From positions 1 through 6,358 of the forward strand of contig QKJH01000104.1 in the NCBI GenBank assembly GCA_003250865.1: a DNA stretch of 6,358 bases, written 5' to 3'. The notes beneath the pieces are model-generated. The model saw nothing but the letters and a program-made list of their open reading frames with translations, did not search any database and had not been told where the DNA came from. The DNA is from Alphaproteobacteria bacterium (GTDB lineage Bacteria; Pseudomonadota; Alphaproteobacteria; Micavibrionales; SZUA-601). Positions 6,358-6,358 of the stretch are shown here, piece by piece (positions within the stretch are counted from its first letter, which is position 1; the number at the start of each line of letters is the position of its first letter). A program made the translations under genes and the position numbers.

Positions 6358-6358
6358 C

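Noticed and set aside
1..6358. Mobile element, CRISPR array, toxin-antitoxin or phage-defence system
   Set aside because: No direct-repeat arrays, transposase, integrase or paired small genes are visible; all the complete genes are metabolic or transport genes in ordinary spacing.

Overview
The window reads as a gene-dense stretch of a bacterial chromosome, most likely from an alphaproteobacterium. Two proteins support this: a lipoyl synthase with the N-terminal block LRHPEKAHRPD, and a dihydrolipoamide dehydrogenase with the redox motif GGICLNWGCIPTKALLR. Both look to me like alphaproteobacterial forms, and lpd close to lipA is a familiar arrangement in that class. Base composition looks balanced (about half G+C by eye) and fairly even, apart from a short AT-rich patch inside lipA. 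I cannot name a genus. I see no rRNA, tRNA, CRISPR array, insertion sequence or integrase, and no gene-free stretch reaches 300 bases.

Layout: (1) bases 2-1333, +: the 3' three quarters of a GH13_18-type sugar phosphorylase gene, cut by the window start. (2) 1362-2759, +: lpd (E3). (3) 2782-3678, +: a DHH/DHHA2-type phosphoesterase whose metal site departs from the textbook one. These three genes are separated by only 28 and 22 bases with no terminator between them, so they are probably one transcript. (4) After 92 bases, 3771-4730, +: lipA. It has no good Shine-Dalgarno and a perfect TATAAT lies almost against the ATG. (5) After a 63-base gap with the best sigma70-like promoter in the window, about 4794-6188, +: a sodium:solute symporter. 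(6) 6202-6357, -: the C-terminal end of an unidentified protein running off the right edge. It converges on the symporter, with a GC-rich hairpin over the junction.

How the genes fit together: LipA makes the lipoyl cofactor carried by the E2 and H proteins of the 2-oxoacid dehydrogenases and the glycine cleavage system, and Lpd reoxidises that cofactor. These two form a clear functional pair. The phosphorylase would feed phosphorylated sugar into central carbon metabolism. The symporter would import a small solute using a sodium gradient. The DHH protein is the odd member: it sits between lpd and lipA, keeps the DHH triad and a phosphate-binding-like C-terminus, but has Ser and Asn where two metal ligands are expected. 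I found no convincing new multi-gene system. The DHH protein and its placement are the most worthwhile lead.
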